Assembly: GCA_029204225.1 (NCBI GenBank)
Contig: CM055110.1
Coordinates: forward strand, 37,898,195-37,962,194
Length of the DNA: 64,000 bases
Reading direction: 5' to 3'
Origin: Diphasiastrum complanatum
Lineage: Eukaryota > Streptophyta > Lycopodiopsida > Lycopodiales > Lycopodiaceae
Shown here piece after piece: positions 60,809 through 64,000 of the stretch; within the stretch, counting starts at the first letter, position 1; every line of letters starts with the position of its first letter. The position numbers were made by a program, and so were the translations under genes. The notes beneath the pieces were generated by a model, which saw nothing but the letters and a program-made list of their open reading frames with translations, did no database searches and was not told the DNA's origin.

Positions 60809-63005
60809 ATGGCAACCTCAATTGGAGTCATGTTGGAAGCCAATGATAGGCTTACCTCAAGTAACTATTCATTATGGAAAGTGAGGATGGAGTCACTTCT
60901 TGAGATGAATGATGTTTTGGATATTGTTGTAGGTTTGGAGGAGATACCAGCAACACAACAAGATCAATTGAGGTATGACAAGAGGGCCAAGAAGGCTCTA
61001 CACATGATAAAGATGAATGTTACCAATGAACTTCTCAAGGAAGGTGGTAAGTGCACATCATCTTTGGAAGCTTGGAATTCATTGAAGAAGCTTTATGAAT
61101 CCAAGTCTACTTCTAGAGTGTTGACTCTGAGAAGGCAAATCTTTTCTTGTTTGCAAAAGAATGAAGAAAGTCCAAGTACTTTTGATGCTTGTGTTATTGC
61201 TAACCAAGTTGGATGTGTTGCAAGGGAGCAAATTTCTATTCAAGAGGTTTGGCACAAAAGGATGGGACACCTTAACTTCAAGTCATTGGAGGTAATGGCA
61301 AGGAAGAAGGTTGTGATTGGTCTTCCAAGTTCCTTAAGTAATGACAAGCATGTTTGTGAGTCTTGTGCTTTGTCTAAGTCACATAGACTACCTTATACTA
61401 GATCTATTTCTAGATCTACAAAGCCTTTTCAACTTGTACATTCGGATATTCATGGATTTACTACAATTAGCAATAGTGAAGCTAAGATGTATGTAACATT
61501 CATTGATGGTTTTAGTAGATTTTGCTGGATCTATCTACTAAAGAGCAAGGATGAAGTGTATGATGTCTTTGTCAAGTTCAAGAATGCAAGGGAGAACCAA
61601 TTCTCCACAAAGATCAAGTGCTTGAGAGGTGACAATGGTGGTGAGTACATATCTAACAAGTTCAAGGCCTTTTGTGATGAGCATGGGATCAAGAGGGAGT
61701 ATACAACATCAAGGACCCCACAATAAAATGGAGTGGCTGAAAGGAAGAATAGGACTTTATGTGAAAGTGCTAAAGCTATGAGGTTAAGTGCTAATCTTGA
61801 CAAACCATTTTGGGATCAAGCTTTGTTGTGTGCCAATTTCTTGTGCAATAGGTGGCCGAGTGCTATTTTGGATGGAAGGACACCTTTTGAGATGCTATTC
61901 AAGAGGAGGCCGAGTGTCAACTTTCTAAGAACCTTTTGGATGCACATGCTATGTCAACATTACTCTTGATGATAGGACCAAGGAGGATCCATCTTCAAGA
62001 AGAGGTATTTTTGTTGGATATAGTGAGGTGAGTAAAGCCTACAAGGTTTACATTCCTTCTACTAACAAAGTGATTGTTGGTAGAGATGTCATTTTTTATG
62101 AGGGAAACATTCCAAAGGTGTCTTCAAGCATGATTGATGGTAAAGTAGATGGATCTAACATTCTTGATGTTGATGAGAAGGATCCTACTTTGGATGGTGG
62201 TGATGATGGACCTTCATCAAGTCAAAAGCCAAGGAGAACATCAAGAGAAAGACAAGTACCTTCAAGGCTCACATATGATCAAAAGGGTAAGCAAGTAGTT
62301 TCTGGAAATTATGTTGCTTTCCTAACCTCTTTGGATGAGCCTACAAGTGTAGATCAAGCAAGGATAGAAGAGGAGTGGATCCAACCAATGGATCTTGAGT
62401 ACCGATCTCTTATGAAGAGTGGAACATCTTTTGGAGGATCTTCTTGTGTACATGGAGCTATGCAAGTGGATGGATGTTATCTTACTGTAAAATCAGGTAA
62501 TGGATCTGGAAAACAAATTTTGTTCAATGACTTTGATGGTCAAGTTGAAGATCAGGAGGTTGATTTCAAAGGGCTTCAACTAGTCAAAAGGGAAGTTGGC
62601 AATTTGGAGCTAGTCAATAGCATCAAAGGAGAGGTAATTGGCAAAGGTGTTATGGATCTATTTTTACAGCATATTGAAGACTCAAGTAAGGTCAAAGGAG
62701 CAGCAAGGAAGTGTTGTTCAAGTTTACTTTGCTTGTTCTATCTCATGTTTCAGCAGTTTCATGTGGATGTGTGCAAATTGTCAAGATATGGTAAAACTAG
62801 CTACATTGGTGAGCATTGTTTTGATGTTGGATTTGTACTAGCATTCTTGGCTGATTTTGCTAATGTAAATGAAGCTATTGGAGGCTCATTATGTCACTCA
62901 TTCATGGCCAAGTCATCAAGTGATGATGGCATCTTATGGCAAGATGAAGATGGAGGCTCATTCATGGAGTATCATGGTGGATACAAGGCAACAAAGGACA
63001 AATAA
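60809..63005 (+). pseudogene. copia family Y polyprotein, gag fused to integrase; protease and RT deleted
   Basis: ATG at 60809. Residues 1-125 are a UBN2-type gag N-terminus (DRLTSSNYSLWKVRMESLLE). At FDACVIANQVG the reading passes directly to the pre-integrase, so gag C-terminus, zinc knuckle and protease are gone. Integrase follows: HKRMGH and CESC (HHCC finger), HSDIHG, LRGDNGGEY, then a single TAA right after RTPQ, then NGVAERKNRT. A one-base shift near 61940 leads to IFVGYSEVSKAYKVY. The linker runs RIEEEWIQPMDLEYRSLMKS, where RT should begin, but jumps to TSFGGSSCV. The catalytic D, D, E of the integrase are all present. With no RT it could move only in trans. Confidence 0.85.
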
Positions 63006-63007
63006 TC

Positions 63008-64000
63008 ATGAGAAAAGTGCATTTTTTGGGGGTCTTTTTGCAAAATTTTAAGATTTTCTGGGAACAAACCCTCGCAGACTGGTATGCACTTGTATCTCAG
63101 TCAGATTCACCTGCTCACCAAGCTGCGAGAGTTACTTTTCCAGAAGAATTCAAAAAATCATGGAAAAAGTGCCTTTTTTGTGGTTTTTTAGCAAAATTTT
63201 AAGCTTTTCTGGGAACAAACCCTCGCAGACTGGCATGCACTTGTATCTCATCCAGATTCACCTGTAAGAGTTTTTGGGAACAAACCCTTGCAGACTGGTA
63301 TGCACTTGTATCTCAGTCAGATTCACCTGCTCACCAAGCTGTGAGAGTTACTTCCTAAGGAAACTCAAAAAATCTTGAAAAAAGTGCATTTTTTTGTGGT
63401 TTTTTTTTGCAAAATTTTAATATTTTCTAGGAACAAACCCTTGCAGACTAGCATGCGCTTGGATCTCAGTTAGATTCAGCTTCTCACCAAGCTGCAAGAG
63501 TTACTTCCCTAGGAAACACAAAAAATATTGAAAAAAATGCATTTTTTTGGGGTTTTTTTGCAAAATTTTAAGACTTTCTGGGAACAAACCTTCGCAGATT
63601 GGTATGCACTTGTATCTCAGTTAGATCCACCTGCTCACCATGCTGCAAGAGTTACTTTCCAAGGAAACTCAAAAAATCTTTGAAAAAAAATGTATTTTTT
63701 TGGGGTTTTTTTTGCAAAATTTTAAGATTTTCTGGGAAAAAACCCTTGTAAATTGGTATGCACTTGTATCTCAGTTAGATTCACCTGCTCACCAAGCTGT
63801 GAGAGTTACTTTCCTAGGTAACTCAAAAATTCTTGAAAAAAATGCATTTTGTTTTTGGTTTTTTGGCAAAATTTGAAGATTTTCTGGAAACAAACCCTTG
63901 CAGACTAGTATGCACTTGTATCTCAGTCAGATTCACCTGCTCACCAAGCTGTGGGAGTTACTTTCGTAGGAAACTCAAAAACTCAAAAAAACTATATTTT
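63008..64000 (+). repeat. tandem array, about 150-bp units, each with a CTCGCAG / CTGCGAG pair
   Basis: Units begin ACAAACCCTCGCAGACTGG (or CCCTTGCAG) at about 63069, 63220, 63285, 63438, 63599, 63743 and 63895, so spacing is mostly 144-161 bp with one short 65-bp unit. Each contains TATGCACTTGTATCTCAG, CACCAAGCTGYGAGAGTTAC and an A/T-rich TTTGCAAAATTTTAAGA segment. The array runs off the right edge. It is related to the gypsy leader motifs at 21.7 and 56 kb. Short open frames across it are a by-product of the repeat. Confidence 0.9.

Larger units (their letters stand above)
59699..63007 (+). mobile_element. copia family Y, copy II, with LTR end and PBS
   Basis: An LTR-like stretch (about 59699-60210, TATAAAAGG near 59836, ending TTTCACA) is followed by a perfect plant copia PBS and a leader alignable with copy III. 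One long frame with gag fused to integrase follows, then the family's 3' region. It breaks off at 63007 against the tandem array. There is no 3' LTR. Confidence 0.8.

Noticed and set aside
63008-63876. Repeated 64-78 residue frames (FLQNFKIFW...)
   Set aside because: They arise from the tandem array; each unit yields the same frame and units shift phase.

Overview
The window looks like nuclear DNA of a land plant with a large, repeat-dominated genome. The evidence is spliced plant gene families (a CDK-like kinase with an MGC N-terminus, a DUF604 glycosyltransferase, a KUP/HAK/KT potassium transporter), Ty1/copia and Ty3/gypsy retroelements with plant primer-binding sites (Met-tRNA type, and the Asp-tRNA type known from Athila/Tat elements), AT-rich introns and spacers, and GA/CT microsatellites over 100 bp long. 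I cannot fix the lineage. Nothing bacterial or organellar is evident.

Three host genes, all on the minus strand, look functional or nearly so: the kinase (5704-9279, possibly running off the left edge), the DUF604 glycosyltransferase (32874-35086, two exons, complete) and the potassium transporter (45471-48893). They are unrelated single genes separated by transposon debris, so no operon-like logic applies.

Most of the rest is nested, decayed transposons. From left to right: a Ty3/gypsy derivative with an internally replaced pol (1-2815); copia and gypsy relics (12.9-15.7 kb); an unrecognised DNA-element family (15.7-21.3 kb and 41.7-44.1 kb); a gypsy element with Asp-tRNA-type PBS (21.3-23.6 kb); two copia bodies sharing one LTR (23.6-26.9 kb); a miniature LTR element (27.0-28.5 kb); three deletion derivatives of one copia family (28.5-30.5, 37.9-40.6 and 59.7-63.0 kb); a DNA-methyltransferase-like relic (30.6-31.2 kb); an unrecognised coding region (52.0-54.7 kb); a second gypsy copy (55.8-57.6 kb); and a tandem array reaching the right edge (63.0-64.0 kb).

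The best candidate for something undescribed is the DNA-element family I call the CATTAG family. Its end, CATTAGAGGAGTT, occurs at four places in different surroundings, twice facing inward around a 2.4-kb unit. Its main gene keeps the same intron in three copies. It encodes an unfamiliar N-terminal region followed, in the best copy, by a spliced C48/Ulp1-like cysteine-protease domain. A coiled-coil gene and a third unknown gene lie in or beside another copy. An exon at 52.0-52.3 kb may be a distant relative. All of this was read by eye; no searches were run.
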